In this document: positions 8,197 through 16,364 of the stretch, in pieces
Layout of the letters: the number at the start of each line of letters is the position of its first letter
Position numbering within the stretch: position 1 is the first letter of the stretch
DNA from: Comamonadaceae bacterium
Lineage (GTDB): Bacteria > Pseudomonadota > Gammaproteobacteria > Burkholderiales > Burkholderiaceae_C
Assembly: GCA_947450765.1 (NCBI GenBank)
Contig: CANFXC010000016.1
Location: forward strand, 1-45,817
Reading direction: 5' to 3'
Length of the DNA stretch: 45,817 nt
The notes under the pieces: model-generated
What the model was told of the DNA's origin: nothing
The model's input: only the letters and a program-made list of their open reading frames with translations
The model's database searches: none
Translations under genes and position numbers: made by a program

Positions 8197-9585
8197 ATGG
8201 CCAAAGACAAAACGATTTACACCTGCAACGACTGCGGTGGCACCAGCCCCAAGTGGCTCGGAAAATGTCCGCACTGCAATGCTTGGAACACGCTGGTCGA
8301 GTCCATTGCCGAAAGCAACGCGCCGGTCAAGAACCGCTACAGCAGCCAGTTCCAGTCACTCGCCAAGGCGTCTGAAGTCACCACGCTGTCGGACATCGAC
8401 GCCACCGACATGGCGCGCACGCCCACCGGCCACGAAGAACTTGACCGCGTGCTGGGCGGCGGCATTGTCGAAGGCGGTGTCGTGCTGATTGGCGGCGACC
8501 CCGGCATTGGCAAATCCACCTTGCTGTTGCAGGCGCTGGACTCGTTGCAACGCGCCGGCCAACGCACGCTCTACGTGACGGGTGAGGAAAGCGGCGCGCA
8601 GATCGCCTTGCGCTCACGCCGGCTCGGGCTGGACGGCTCACAAGTGCAGGTGCTGGCTGAAATCCAGCTTGAAAAAATCCTCGCCACGCTGGACCACATC
8701 CGGCCGACGATCGCTGTCATCGATTCGATCCAGACGGTGTATTCAGACCAACTCACCTCGGCCCCCGGCTCGGTGGCGCAGGTGCGCGAATGCGCTGCGC
8801 ACCTGACGCGCGCGGCCAAAGCCAGCGGCGTCTGCATCGTGCTGGTCGGCCATGTCACCAAAGAAGGCGCTCTGGCCGGCCCGCGCGTTTTGGAGCACAT
8901 GGTTGACACCGTGCTGTACTTTGAAGGCGACACGCATTCCAGCTTTCGACTGGTGCGCGCCATCAAAAACCGCTTCGGCGCGGTCAATGAAATCGGTGTT
9001 TTCGCCATGACCGAAAAAGGCCTGAAGGGCGTGAGCAACCCGAGCGCCATCTTTTTGAGCCAGCATTCAGAGCCGGTGCCGGGCAGCTGCGTCATGGTCA
9101 CGCTCGAAGGCACGCGGCCCTTGTTGGTTGAAATTCAGGCCTTGGTCGACAGCGGCGGCCCGAGCCCGCGGCGCTTGTCGGTCGGCCTTGACCGTGACCG
9201 CCTGGCCATGTTGCTGGCGGTGTTGCACCGTCACGCGGGTGTCGCCTGCATGGACCAAGACGTGTTTGTCAACGCGGTGGGCGGCGTGCGCATCAGCGAA
9301 CCGGCGGCCGACTTGGCCGTCATGCTGGCGATCGCGTCGAGCCTGCGCGGCAAAGCGTTGCCCAAAGGCTTCATCGCCTTTGGCGAAGTCGGGTTGGCGG
9401 GAGAAGTGCGGCCGGCGCCGCGTGGCCAAGAGCGCCTGAAGGAAGCGGCCAAGCTCGGCTTTAGCGTGGCCATTGTGCCCAAGGCCAACGCACCCAAAAA
9501 GAACGACAAATCGTTCGATGGCTTGACGATTCACGCGGTTGAGCGGATCGAGGAAGCCCTTAATTTGGTGCGCAGCCTCGGATAA
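8197..9585 (+). CDS. radA: DNA repair protein RadA
   Basis: A 462-residue RecA-like ATPase that promotes branch migration during recombinational repair. The N-terminal C4 zinc finger has C10, C13, C24 and C27 in YTCNDCGGTSPKWLGKCPHC. Walker A is GGDPGIGKSTLL at about 99-110, and the RadA-specific KNRFGAVNEIG motif lies near 255. The C-terminal Lon-protease-like domain ends with AFGEVGLAGEVRPAPRGQERL. Length and motif order are normal. No ribosome site is seen; a TACACT hexamer at 8185-8190 lies 6 bases before the ATG, which would fit a leaderless transcript. It is a housekeeping gene and appears unrelated to its neighbours. Confidence 0.97.
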   Translation: MAKDKTIYTCNDCGGTSPKWLGKCPHCNAWNTLVESIAESNAPVKNRYSSQFQSLAKASEVTTLSDIDATDMARTPTGHEELDRVLGGGIVEGGVVLIGGDPGIGKSTLLLQALDSLQRAGQRTLYVTGEESGAQIALRSRRLGLDGSQVQVLAEIQLEKILATLDHIRPTIAVIDSIQTVYSDQLTSAPGSVAQVRECAAHLTRAAKASGVCIVLVGHVTKEGALAGPRVLEHMVDTVLYFEGDTHSSFRLVRAIKNRFGAVNEIGVFAMTEKGLKGVSNPSAIFLSQHSEPVPGSCVMVTLEGTRPLLVEIQALVDSGGPSPRRLSVGLDRDRLAMLLAVLHRHAGVACMDQDVFVNAVGGVRISEPAADLAVMLAIASSLRGKALPKGFIAFGEVGLAGEVRPAPRGQERLKEAAKLGFSVAIVPKANAPKKNDKSFDGLTIHAVERIEEALNLVRSLG

Positions 9586-9621
9586 GCGGATACTCCTCCT
9601 CCAATTAAGAGGATAGTGTCA

Positions 9622-11136
9622 ATGCAAATCATTTTTTCGGCGGGCCTGATCGTTGCCGTCGTACTTTGGGGTCTGTTGTCCCCAGCCAGTTTGGACCGTG
9701 TTTTTGGTGATCTGCTGGTCAGCATCACGCACAACTTCGGTTGGTTTTATCTGTGGGTGGTGCTGGGTTTGGTGGTCTTGGCCTTCTTTCTGGCCTTCAG
9801 CCGTTATGGCGATCTCAAGCTGGGCGACGAAGACGACGAACCCGAGTTCTCAGTCGGCGCTTGGTTTTCCATGTTGTTTGCTGCCGGTATGGGCATTGGC
9901 TTGGTCTTTTGGGGCGTGGCCGAACCGGTGTCGCACTATGTGAGCTCGCCACCCGGCGTCGCCCCGGGCACGCCCGAAGCGGCCAATGTCGCCATGCGTT
10001 ACGCCTTTTTTCACTGGGGTCTGCACCCTTGGGCGATCTACGGCATCGTTGGCTTGGCGATTGCATTTTTCCAGTTTCGCCGCAAAGCCGCGCCGCTGGT
10101 AAGCTCGGTGACCGAGGCTTTGCCTTGGACCCTCGTGCAGCGCCTGTCTCCCGCCTTCAATGTGTTGGCCGTGGTCGCCACCGCTTTTGGCGTCGCCACC
10201 TCGCTGGGCATGGGCGCGCAGCAGATCAACAGCGGTTTGTCCGCAGTGTTTGGCATCCCGGTCGGCTCGACCGCGCAGGTCGGCATCATCGTGGTGACGA
10301 CCTTGCTGTTTTTGCTGTCAGCCGTCAGTGGCGTCGAGCGCGGCATCAAATGGCTGTCGACCGGCAACCTGATCGTCGCTGGCTTGTTGGCTTTGGCTGT
10401 GCTGGTGCTCGGCCCGACCATCGCCATCATTGACACCTTCACCAGCACGCTGGGCGCTTACATGAGTGAGTTGGTGCGGATGAGCTTGCGCATGACGCCG
10501 TTCCGTGAGAACTCTTGGGTGGGCGACTGGACGATCTTTTACTGGGCCTGGTGGGTCTCGTGGTCGCCGTTTGTGGGCTTGTTCATAGCCCGCGTGTCAC
10601 GTGGCCGGACGATTCGCCAGTTCATCGCCGGCACTGTGTTGGCGCCGACACTGGTCGGCTTTGTCTGGTTCTCGATTTTTGGCGGTGCGGCTTTGTACAT
10701 GGAAATTTTCCAAGGCGTTCCAGTGGCCGCAGCCGTCAAGGCCGATGTCTCGACCGCGATGTTCGCTCTGTTCAATGCCTTGCCAATGGGGGCCGTGATG
10801 TCGGTGGTGGCGACGCTGCTGGTGATGGTCTTCTTCGTGACCTCGGGTGACTCGGCCACGCTGGTGCTGGGCATGATGAGCACCGGCGGCAATCCGAACC
10901 CGCCGAATCGCGTCAAGATCATGTGGGGTGTGCTGGTTGCGGCCATTGCCATCAGTCTGTTGCTGGCCGGTGGATTGAAGGCGATGCAGACGGCCACCAT
11001 CGTCTTTGCTTTGCCGTTCTCAGTGGTGCTGCTGCTGATGGCGATTTCGGTGACGCGCGCCATTCATCAAGACTGGCAAGCCGAACAAAAAGTTGAAAGA
11101 GCGCTGCGCAAAAAAATGCGCGAACTGGTCAAGTAA
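9622..11136 (+). CDS. BCCT family betaine/choline/carnitine transporter
   Basis: A 504-residue inner-membrane secondary transporter with about 12 hydrophobic segments. The family signature is clear in WWVSWSPFVGLFIARVSRGR. Also present are GMGIGLVFWGVAEPVSHY, FFHWGLHPWAIYG and FVTSGDSATLVLGMM. The start is ATG 9622, 8 bases after AAGAGGA; a GTG at 9616 would leave too short a spacer. Members import glycine betaine, choline, carnitine or DMSP by Na+ or H+ symport. Both termini are short, without the long regulatory tail of BetP, so osmotic gating cannot be predicted. The gene is alone on its strand after radA; the exact substrate is not determined. Confidence 0.93.
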   Translation: MQIIFSAGLIVAVVLWGLLSPASLDRVFGDLLVSITHNFGWFYLWVVLGLVVLAFFLAFSRYGDLKLGDEDDEPEFSVGAWFSMLFAAGMGIGLVFWGVAEPVSHYVSSPPGVAPGTPEAANVAMRYAFFHWGLHPWAIYGIVGLAIAFFQFRRKAAPLVSSVTEALPWTLVQRLSPAFNVLAVVATAFGVATSLGMGAQQINSGLSAVFGIPVGSTAQVGIIVVTTLLFLLSAVSGVERGIKWLSTGNLIVAGLLALAVLVLGPTIAIIDTFTSTLGAYMSELVRMSLRMTPFRENSWVGDWTIFYWAWWVSWSPFVGLFIARVSRGRTIRQFIAGTVLAPTLVGFVWFSIFGGAALYMEIFQGVPVAAAVKADVSTAMFALFNALPMGAVMSVVATLLVMVFFVTSGDSATLVLGMMSTGGNPNPPNRVKIMWGVLVAAIAISLLLAGGLKAMQTATIVFALPFSVVLLLMAISVTRAIHQDWQAEQKVERALRKKMRELVK

Positions 11137-11203
11137 TCCAACCATTCGGCCCCGTACGCACTCTCCACAAAGGGCGGCGCGCGGGGGCTGCCAAAATACC
11201 ACC

Positions 11204-11665
11204 ATGAACTTTCAAAAATTCCTGATTCCAGCCGCCGGTGTGGCGATAGTTGTCATGGCTCACCGTTACTACGGTTGGGGTGGTGTGGCCATGGCCTCCA
11301 GCGTGTTGGTGACATGGATGTTGCTGCACTTCACGCGCATGATGCAGGTCCTCAAACGCGCAGCGGGCCGGCCGGTTGGTTATGTTGACAGCGCCGTGAT
11401 GCTGAACGCCAAGCTGAAACCCAAGTTCAGCCTGATGCACGTGTTGGCCATGACCCGCGCGCTCGGCGAATTGCGCAGCCCCAAGGGCGAGGAGCCCGAA
11501 ATCTTCCGCTGGACTGACGGCTCAGACTCTTACGTGGATTGCACTTTTGTCAACGGCAAGCTGGCCGGCTACAGCCTGACGCGGCCGACCGACACCAGCG
11601 TGGCTGACAGCGCTGATTCGGACGATTCCCGCCCGATCCCGGAAAACCTGCCGCCAGCCCCTTAA
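11204..11665 (+). CDS. Small membrane-anchored protein of unknown function
   Basis: A 153-residue protein starting MNFQKFLIPAAGVAIVVMA. Two hydrophobic N-terminal segments (about 5-20 and 26-43) are followed by a soluble part with RPVGYVDSAVMLNAKLKPKF, MTRALGELRSPKGEEPE, and a C-terminal acidic, Ser/Pro-rich tail. Similar small proteins are common just upstream of ilvE in Comamonadaceae and have sometimes carried the name glycerate kinase, for which nothing here gives support: there is no nucleotide-binding motif. It is probably an inner-membrane protein with a cytoplasmic domain. There is no Shine-Dalgarno site before the ATG. Its function is unknown. Confidence 0.7.
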   Translation: MNFQKFLIPAAGVAIVVMAHRYYGWGGVAMASSVLVTWMLLHFTRMMQVLKRAAGRPVGYVDSAVMLNAKLKPKFSLMHVLAMTRALGELRSPKGEEPEIFRWTDGSDSYVDCTFVNGKLAGYSLTRPTDTSVADSADSDDSRPIPENLPPAP

Positions 11666-11745
11666 AATCCCTGCTTTCGGGTTTGCAGCGGCCGGACGGT
11701 GCTGGACCCTTTCATGTTTTCAATTGAGACGATAAGGATCAGCAC

Positions 11746-12687
11746 ATGTCATCAGTAGCACCCTCCATGGAAGACCGCGACGGCAAGATCTGGATGGACG
11801 GCCAGATGGTTGAATGGCGCGACGCCAAAATCCATGTGCTGAGCCACACCTTGCATTACGGCTGTGGCGCTTTTGAAGGTGTTCGCGCCTACAAAATGCC
11901 GGACGGCGGCACGGCGATTTTCCGGCTCGAAGAGCACACCGAACGCTTGTTCAACAGCGCCAAAATCTTGCGCATGAAGATCCCTTTCACGCCGCAACAA
12001 GTGATGGACGCCCAGCTCGCCGTGGTGCGCGAGAACAAATTGGAAAGCGGCTACATTCGCCCGCTGACTTGGATCGGCTCTGAAAAACTCGGCGTCAGCC
12101 CTAAAGGCAACACGATTCACCTGATGGTGGCGGCTTGGACCTGGGGCGCTTATCTGGGCGAAGACGGCATGAAGCGCGGCATCCGCGTCAAGACCTCGAG
12201 CTTCACGCGCCACCACGTCAACATCACCATGATTCACGCCAAGGCCGTGAGCAACTACACCAACTCGATTCTGGCCAACATGGAAGCCACCGACGAAGGT
12301 TACGACGAAGCGCTGCTGCTCGACCCGCAAGGCTTTGCCTCAGAAGGCGCCGGTGAAAACCTGTTCATCGTGCGCAAGGGCGTGGTCTACACCCCCGACT
12401 CCAGCGCTGGTGCCTTGAACGGCATCACCCGCAACACGATTTTTTCGATCTGCCAAGACCTCGGTTTGGAGTTGAAAGAAAAAGCCATCACCCGCGATGA
12501 AATCTACATTGCCGACGAGGCTTTCTTTTCCGGCACGGCCGCTGAAGTCACGCCGATTCGTGAACTCGACCGGATTGAGATCGGCACGGGTTCACGTGGT
12601 CCGATCACAGAAAAAATCCAAGCCGCGTTCTTTGACATCGTCAATGGCCGTAATCCTAAATACGCCAGCTGGCTGAGCCGCGTTTAA
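11746..12687 (+). CDS. ilvE: Branched-chain amino acid aminotransferase
   Basis: A 313-residue class IV PLP-dependent aminotransferase that makes Val, Leu and Ile from their ketoacids with glutamate. The N-terminal motif VLSHTLHYGCGAFEGVRAYK is diagnostic of the IlvE type. The PLP lysine is K166 in TMIHAKAVSNYTNS. EGAGENLFIVRKG and LNGITRNTIFSICQDLG follow, and FFSGTAAEVTPIRELD lies near the end. The start is ATG 11746 behind AAGGA. A TTAAAAT sequence at the end of the preceding gene (about 11662-11668) could be a -10 element, leaving a leader of about 70 bases. The zinc-finger gene follows after 33 bp. Confidence 0.97.
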   Translation: MSSVAPSMEDRDGKIWMDGQMVEWRDAKIHVLSHTLHYGCGAFEGVRAYKMPDGGTAIFRLEEHTERLFNSAKILRMKIPFTPQQVMDAQLAVVRENKLESGYIRPLTWIGSEKLGVSPKGNTIHLMVAAWTWGAYLGEDGMKRGIRVKTSSFTRHHVNITMIHAKAVSNYTNSILANMEATDEGYDEALLLDPQGFASEGAGENLFIVRKGVVYTPDSSAGALNGITRNTIFSICQDLGLELKEKAITRDEIYIADEAFFSGTAAEVTPIRELDRIEIGTGSRGPITEKIQAAFFDIVNGRNPKYASWLSRV

Positions 12688-12720
12688 GACGCCCAGCGCC
12701 GATTGCACAGGATCAGCAGC

Positions 12721-12936
12721 ATGAGCAACATTGAAAAAAAGGGCGCGGTGGTTGAACTCCGCGCCAATGAACTCAACAGCCAGGGCGGCGTCTTCTGCCC
12801 GAACCCGAACATGACCCAATGGAGCAGCCATCCGAAGGTGTATCTGGGTTTGGCTGAGAGCGGGCAAGCCCGTTGCCCGTACTGCAGCACGCTGTACAAG
12901 CTCAAAGACGGCGAGCACTTCAGCCCGCATCATTGA
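12721..12936 (+). CDS. CHCC zinc-finger domain protein
   Basis: A 71-residue protein whose zinc-binding pattern C26, H37, C52, C55 is read in VFCPNPNMTQWSSHP and ARCPYCSTLYKL. This is the zf-CHCC fold also found in the mitochondrial complex I subunit NDUFS6. Bacterial homologues are small cytoplasmic proteins, often just after ilvE in Burkholderiales; their role is not established. The ATG follows an AGGATCAGCAGC leader that gives a weak ribosome site. A strong terminator lies 15 bp after the stop, so ilvE and this gene form one unit. Confidence 0.88.
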   Translation: MSNIEKKGAVVELRANELNSQGGVFCPNPNMTQWSSHPKVYLGLAESGQARCPYCSTLYKLKDGEHFSPHH

Positions 12937-12951
12937 GCACGGTGTGACGAT

Positions 12952-12979
12952 CGACTGCGGCCCTTCGGGGCCGCAGTCG
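12952..12979 (+). terminator. Rho-independent terminator after ilvE/zinc-finger unit
   Basis: A perfect 12-bp stem, CGACTGCGGCCC against GGGCCGCAGTCG, is closed by a TTCG tetraloop and followed by only three T. The hairpin is very stable, while the short T tract makes termination efficiency uncertain. It separates the ilvE unit from the antiporter operon. Confidence 0.75.
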
Positions 12980-13065
12980 TTTCAGCCCGCACCAGAGGTG
13001 TACTTTGAAGGACATCGAATGAGCGGGTCATTGCACGAGGCACCCCTGTGTAGACTCGACCGCTC

Positions 13066-16020
13066 ATGTCCGTACCTTTGATTGCACTTGTTGCGCTTCC
13101 CTTTGTTGGCAGTTTGATCGCTGCTTTGCTGCCGACCAACGCGCGCAATGCTGAGTCGACTCTGGCGGGTGCGATTGCATTTTTCTGTGCGGTGCAGGCC
13201 GCCATGTATTTTCCGGAGATCGCGGCCGGTGGCGTGATCCGACAAGACATTGTCTGGCTGCCGTCGCTGGGTTTGAACTTTGTGTTGCGCATGGATGGCT
13301 TTGCCTGGATGTTTTCCATGCTGGTGCTGGGCATCGGTTCGCTGGTGGTGCTGTATGCGCGCTACTACATGTCTCCGTCTGACCCGGTGCCGCGTTTTTT
13401 CTCGCTGCTGCTGGCTTTCATGGGGGCCATGAGCGGTGTTGTGCTGTCGGGCAACTTGATTCAGCTGGTGCTGTTTTGGGAGCTGACCAGCCTGTTTTCG
13501 TTCTTGCTGATTGGCTACTGGCATCACCGCAGCGACGCCCGACGCGGCGCACGCATCGCGCTGATCGTCACCGGCGGTGGCGGCTTGTGCCTGCTGGCTG
13601 GGGTGCTGATCTTGGGTCACATCGTCGGCAGTTACGACCTCGACGTGGTGTTGCTGGCCGGTGATCTGGTGCGGGCGCATCCGCTGTACAGCTCGGCCTT
13701 GGTGTTGATTTTGCTGGGCGCGCTGACCAAGAGCGCGCAATTCCCTTTCCATTTTTGGCTGCCGCACGCGATGGCGGCGCCAACGCCGGTCTCGGCTTAT
13801 CTGCATTCGGCGACCATGGTGAAGGCGGGGGTTTTCTTGCTGGCGCGGCTGTGGCCGGTGTTGGCGGGCACGGACGAATGGTTTTGGATCGTCACCAGCG
13901 CAGGGTTGGCGACGCTGTTGATTGGCGGTTTTGCGGCTATTTTTCAGAATGACCTGAAGGGCTTGCTGGCCTATTCGACCATCTCGCACCTCGGCCTCAT
14001 CACCACGCTGCTGGGTTTGAACAGTCCGCTGGCGGCTGTGGCGGCGGTCTTTCACATCATCAACCATGCGACCTTCAAGGCCTCGCTGTTCATGGCCGTC
14101 GGCATCATTGACCACGAGACCGGCACGCGGGACATCCGCCGCCTCAGTGGCTTGCGGCGTTACATGCCGATCACCGCCACGCTGACCATGGTGGCGGGCG
14201 CAGCCATGGCCGGCGTGCCGCTGTTGAACGGTTTTATCTCCAAGGAAATGTTTTTCACCGAAGCGGTTTTTGTCAGCGCCGCGCCTTGGTTTGACCGGCT
14301 GCTACCGGTTGCGGCCGTGGTGGCGGGCATCTTCAGCGTGGCGTATTCGCTGCGTTTCACGGTCGCTGTTTTCTTTGGCCCTGACACCTGCAAGAGCCTG
14401 CCGCGCATGCCACACGAACCGCCGCACTGGATGCGGGTGCCGATTGAACTGCTGGTGCTGGTTTGTCTGGTGGTCGGCGTGTTGCCGAACTGGTCGATTC
14501 AGGGCATCTTGTCGACCGCAGCGGGCCCCGTGGTCGGTGGCAATTTGCCTGAGTTCGATCTAGCCGTCTGGCACGGCTTTAACCTCCCGCTGGGCATGAG
14601 TTTGCTGGCGCTGGTGGGCGGCATTGCCCTCTTTTTGCTGCTGCGCCAGTTCCAGGGTGACGGCCGCATCACGCGCACGCCTTTGTTGGGTCGGGTCAGC
14701 GGCAAGCGCTTCTTTGAGGGGCTGTTGGTCATGCTGACCCTCGGCAGTCGCAAGGTTTTGCGTTGGCTCAGCACGCGTCGTATGCAGCCGCAGATGTTGT
14801 TGCTGGTGCTGGTGACTTTGTTGGCGGCTTTTGCGACGCTGCGCTTCACCCGCGTGCCGGACTGGCTCTTGAGTGGTGACCGCAATGGTCTGCCGTTTTC
14901 GCCGACTTTTGCCCTGCTGTGGGTGGTGGGCTTGGCTGCGGCGGTCGGTGCTTCATGGCAGGCCAAGTACCACCGCCTGACCGCGCTGGCCCTGATGAGC
15001 GTGGCCGGTTTGGCCACGGTGATCACCTTCGCCTGGTTCTCGGCACCGGACTTGGCGCTGACCCAGTTGTCGGTGGAGGCCGTGACCACGGTGCTGATTC
15101 TGCTGGGGATTCGCTGGTTGCCCAAGCGCCTGGAAGCCCATGAAGAAAACCAAGCGCTGTGGAGCTGGGCCAAGTCCCGCGCCCGCCGCAGCCGAGATTT
15201 GTTGCTCGCCTTGCTGGCAGGCGGTGGCATGGCGGCGCTGGCCTACGCCATGATGACGCGCCGTTTCGATCAGAGCATCTCACCCTTTTTCTTGGAGCGG
15301 GCTCTGCCCGAGGGCGGCGGTAGCAACGTCGTCAACGTCATGCTGGTCGACTTCCGCGGTTTTGACACCTTGGGCGAGATCGCGGTGCTGGGCATCGTGG
15401 CGCTGACGGTCTACGCCTTGTTGCGGCGCTTTCGCCCGGCCCCTGAAAGCCGGGAGTTGCCGTATCAGCAGCAAGCGCTGCCCGCTGATTTGGTGACCGA
15501 CTTGGTGAACGCGCAAACCGCGACCGACACAGCGCAGGGTTATTTGTTGGTGCCCGCCGTGCTGGTGCGCATGATCTTGCCGATCGCAGCGGTGATCGCG
15601 GTCCACCTGTTCATGCGCGGCCACAACGAACCAGGCGGCGGCTTCGTTGCCGGGCTGGTGTTGTCGACGGCCTTCATCCTGCAATACATCGTCTCTGGCA
15701 CGCAATGGGTGGAGGCCCATATGCGGCTGTTGCCGGTGCGCTGGATTTCCGGCGGGCTGTTGATGGCGACGTTCACGGGGCTGGGCTCAATGGCGCTGGG
15801 TTATCCCTTCCTCACGACACACACGGCGCACTTGACGCTGCCGCTGTTGGGCGAGATTCATGTGGCCAGTGCCTTGTTCTATGACATTGGCATCTTCACC
15901 TTGGTGGTGGGCGCCACCTTGCTGATCCTCACGGCGCTCGGTCACCAGTCGGTGCGCGGCCATCGCCTAGTGACGTCCGAGAGCAAAGACATCAGCGGCA
16001 ACACCGGAGGCGCTGCCTGA
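13066..16020 (+). CDS. mrpA: Monovalent cation/H+ antiporter subunit A (fused MrpA-MrpB)
   Basis: A 984-residue polytopic inner-membrane protein, the large subunit of an Mrp/Pha/Mnh antiporter exchanging Na+ or K+ for H+. The N-terminal ~500 residues are NuoL/ND5-like: LFWELTSLFSFLLIGYWHH, then FPFHFWLPHAMAAPTPVSAY and SATMVKAGVFLLARL, with the conserved Lys. A middle MbhE/DUF4040-like section follows, and the last ~150 residues are an MnhB domain (RGHNEPGGGFVAGLVLSTAF and FYDIGIFTLVVGATLL). The AB fusion marks the group 2 (six-gene) Mrp type, as in rhizobial phaAB. The stop overlaps the next ATG. There is no clear ribosome site; TAGACT at 13051-13056 is close to the start. Confidence 0.95.
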   Translation: MSVPLIALVALPFVGSLIAALLPTNARNAESTLAGAIAFFCAVQAAMYFPEIAAGGVIRQDIVWLPSLGLNFVLRMDGFAWMFSMLVLGIGSLVVLYARYYMSPSDPVPRFFSLLLAFMGAMSGVVLSGNLIQLVLFWELTSLFSFLLIGYWHHRSDARRGARIALIVTGGGGLCLLAGVLILGHIVGSYDLDVVLLAGDLVRAHPLYSSALVLILLGALTKSAQFPFHFWLPHAMAAPTPVSAYLHSATMVKAGVFLLARLWPVLAGTDEWFWIVTSAGLATLLIGGFAAIFQNDLKGLLAYSTISHLGLITTLLGLNSPLAAVAAVFHIINHATFKASLFMAVGIIDHETGTRDIRRLSGLRRYMPITATLTMVAGAAMAGVPLLNGFISKEMFFTEAVFVSAAPWFDRLLPVAAVVAGIFSVAYSLRFTVAVFFGPDTCKSLPRMPHEPPHWMRVPIELLVLVCLVVGVLPNWSIQGILSTAAGPVVGGNLPEFDLAVWHGFNLPLGMSLLALVGGIALFLLLRQFQGDGRITRTPLLGRVSGKRFFEGLLVMLTLGSRKVLRWLSTRRMQPQMLLLVLVTLLAAFATLRFTRVPDWLLSGDRNGLPFSPTFALLWVVGLAAAVGASWQAKYHRLTALALMSVAGLATVITFAWFSAPDLALTQLSVEAVTTVLILLGIRWLPKRLEAHEENQALWSWAKSRARRSRDLLLALLAGGGMAALAYAMMTRRFDQSISPFFLERALPEGGGSNVVNVMLVDFRGFDTLGEIAVLGIVALTVYALLRRFRPAPESRELPYQQQALPADLVTDLVNAQTATDTAQGYLLVPAVLVRMILPIAAVIAVHLFMRGHNEPGGGFVAGLVLSTAFILQYIVSGTQWVEAHMRLLPVRWISGGLLMATFTGLGSMALGYPFLTTHTAHLTLPLLGEIHVASALFYDIGIFTLVVGATLLILTALGHQSVRGHRLVTSESKDISGNTGGAA

Positions 16021-16364
16021 TGGAAATCATTCTCGCGATCGCCATTGGCGTGTTGACCACTTGCGGGGTTTGGCTGCTGCTGCGCCCGCGCACCTACCAA
16101 GTGATCATTGGACTGTCGCTGTTGGGTTATGGCGTGAACCTGTTTATTTTCAGCATGGGCCGGCTGGCGGTCGACCGCGAACCGGTGCTGGTGGCCGGCG
16201 TGGCGACCGACATGCTGCACAACTCTGACCCCTTGCCGCAGGCGCTGGTGTTGACCGCCATCGTGATTGGTTTTGCCATGACGGCGCTGTTCTTGGTCGT
16301 CATGCTGGCGCAACGCGGTTTTTCGGGCAGTGACCACGTCGATGGTCGGGAGGACGGCCAGTGA
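16020..16364 (+). CDS. mrpC: Monovalent cation/H+ antiporter subunit C (NuoK-like)
   Basis: A 114-residue membrane protein with three hydrophobic segments, homologous to NuoK and MnhC. Diagnostic text is TYQVIIGLSLLGYGVNLFIF, then a conserved ADRxPV-like region here read as AVDREPVL and DPLPQALVLTAIVIGFAMTA. The start ATG overlaps the TGA of subunit A, and its own TGA overlaps the start of subunit D, so translation is coupled. It forms part of the proton-translocating membrane arm of the antiporter. Confidence 0.94.
   Translation: MEIILAIAIGVLTTCGVWLLLRPRTYQVIIGLSLLGYGVNLFIFSMGRLAVDREPVLVAGVATDMLHNSDPLPQALVLTAIVIGFAMTALFLVVMLAQRGFSGSDHVDGREDGQ

Noticed and set aside
9590..9613. CCTC...GAGG near the radA end as a terminator
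   Set aside because: Only a 4-bp stem without a T tract; its right half is the ribosome site of the BCCT gene.
11204..11665. Glycerate kinase annotation for the small protein before ilvE
   Set aside because: It is 153 residues with two membrane helices and no nucleotide-binding motif, so a kinase function is not supported.
12982..14115. Long open frame on the minus strand (about 377 codons) opposite mrpA
   Set aside because: It is Gln/Arg/His-rich with no domain, and lies entirely antisense to a clear antiporter gene; it is a GC-bias shadow.
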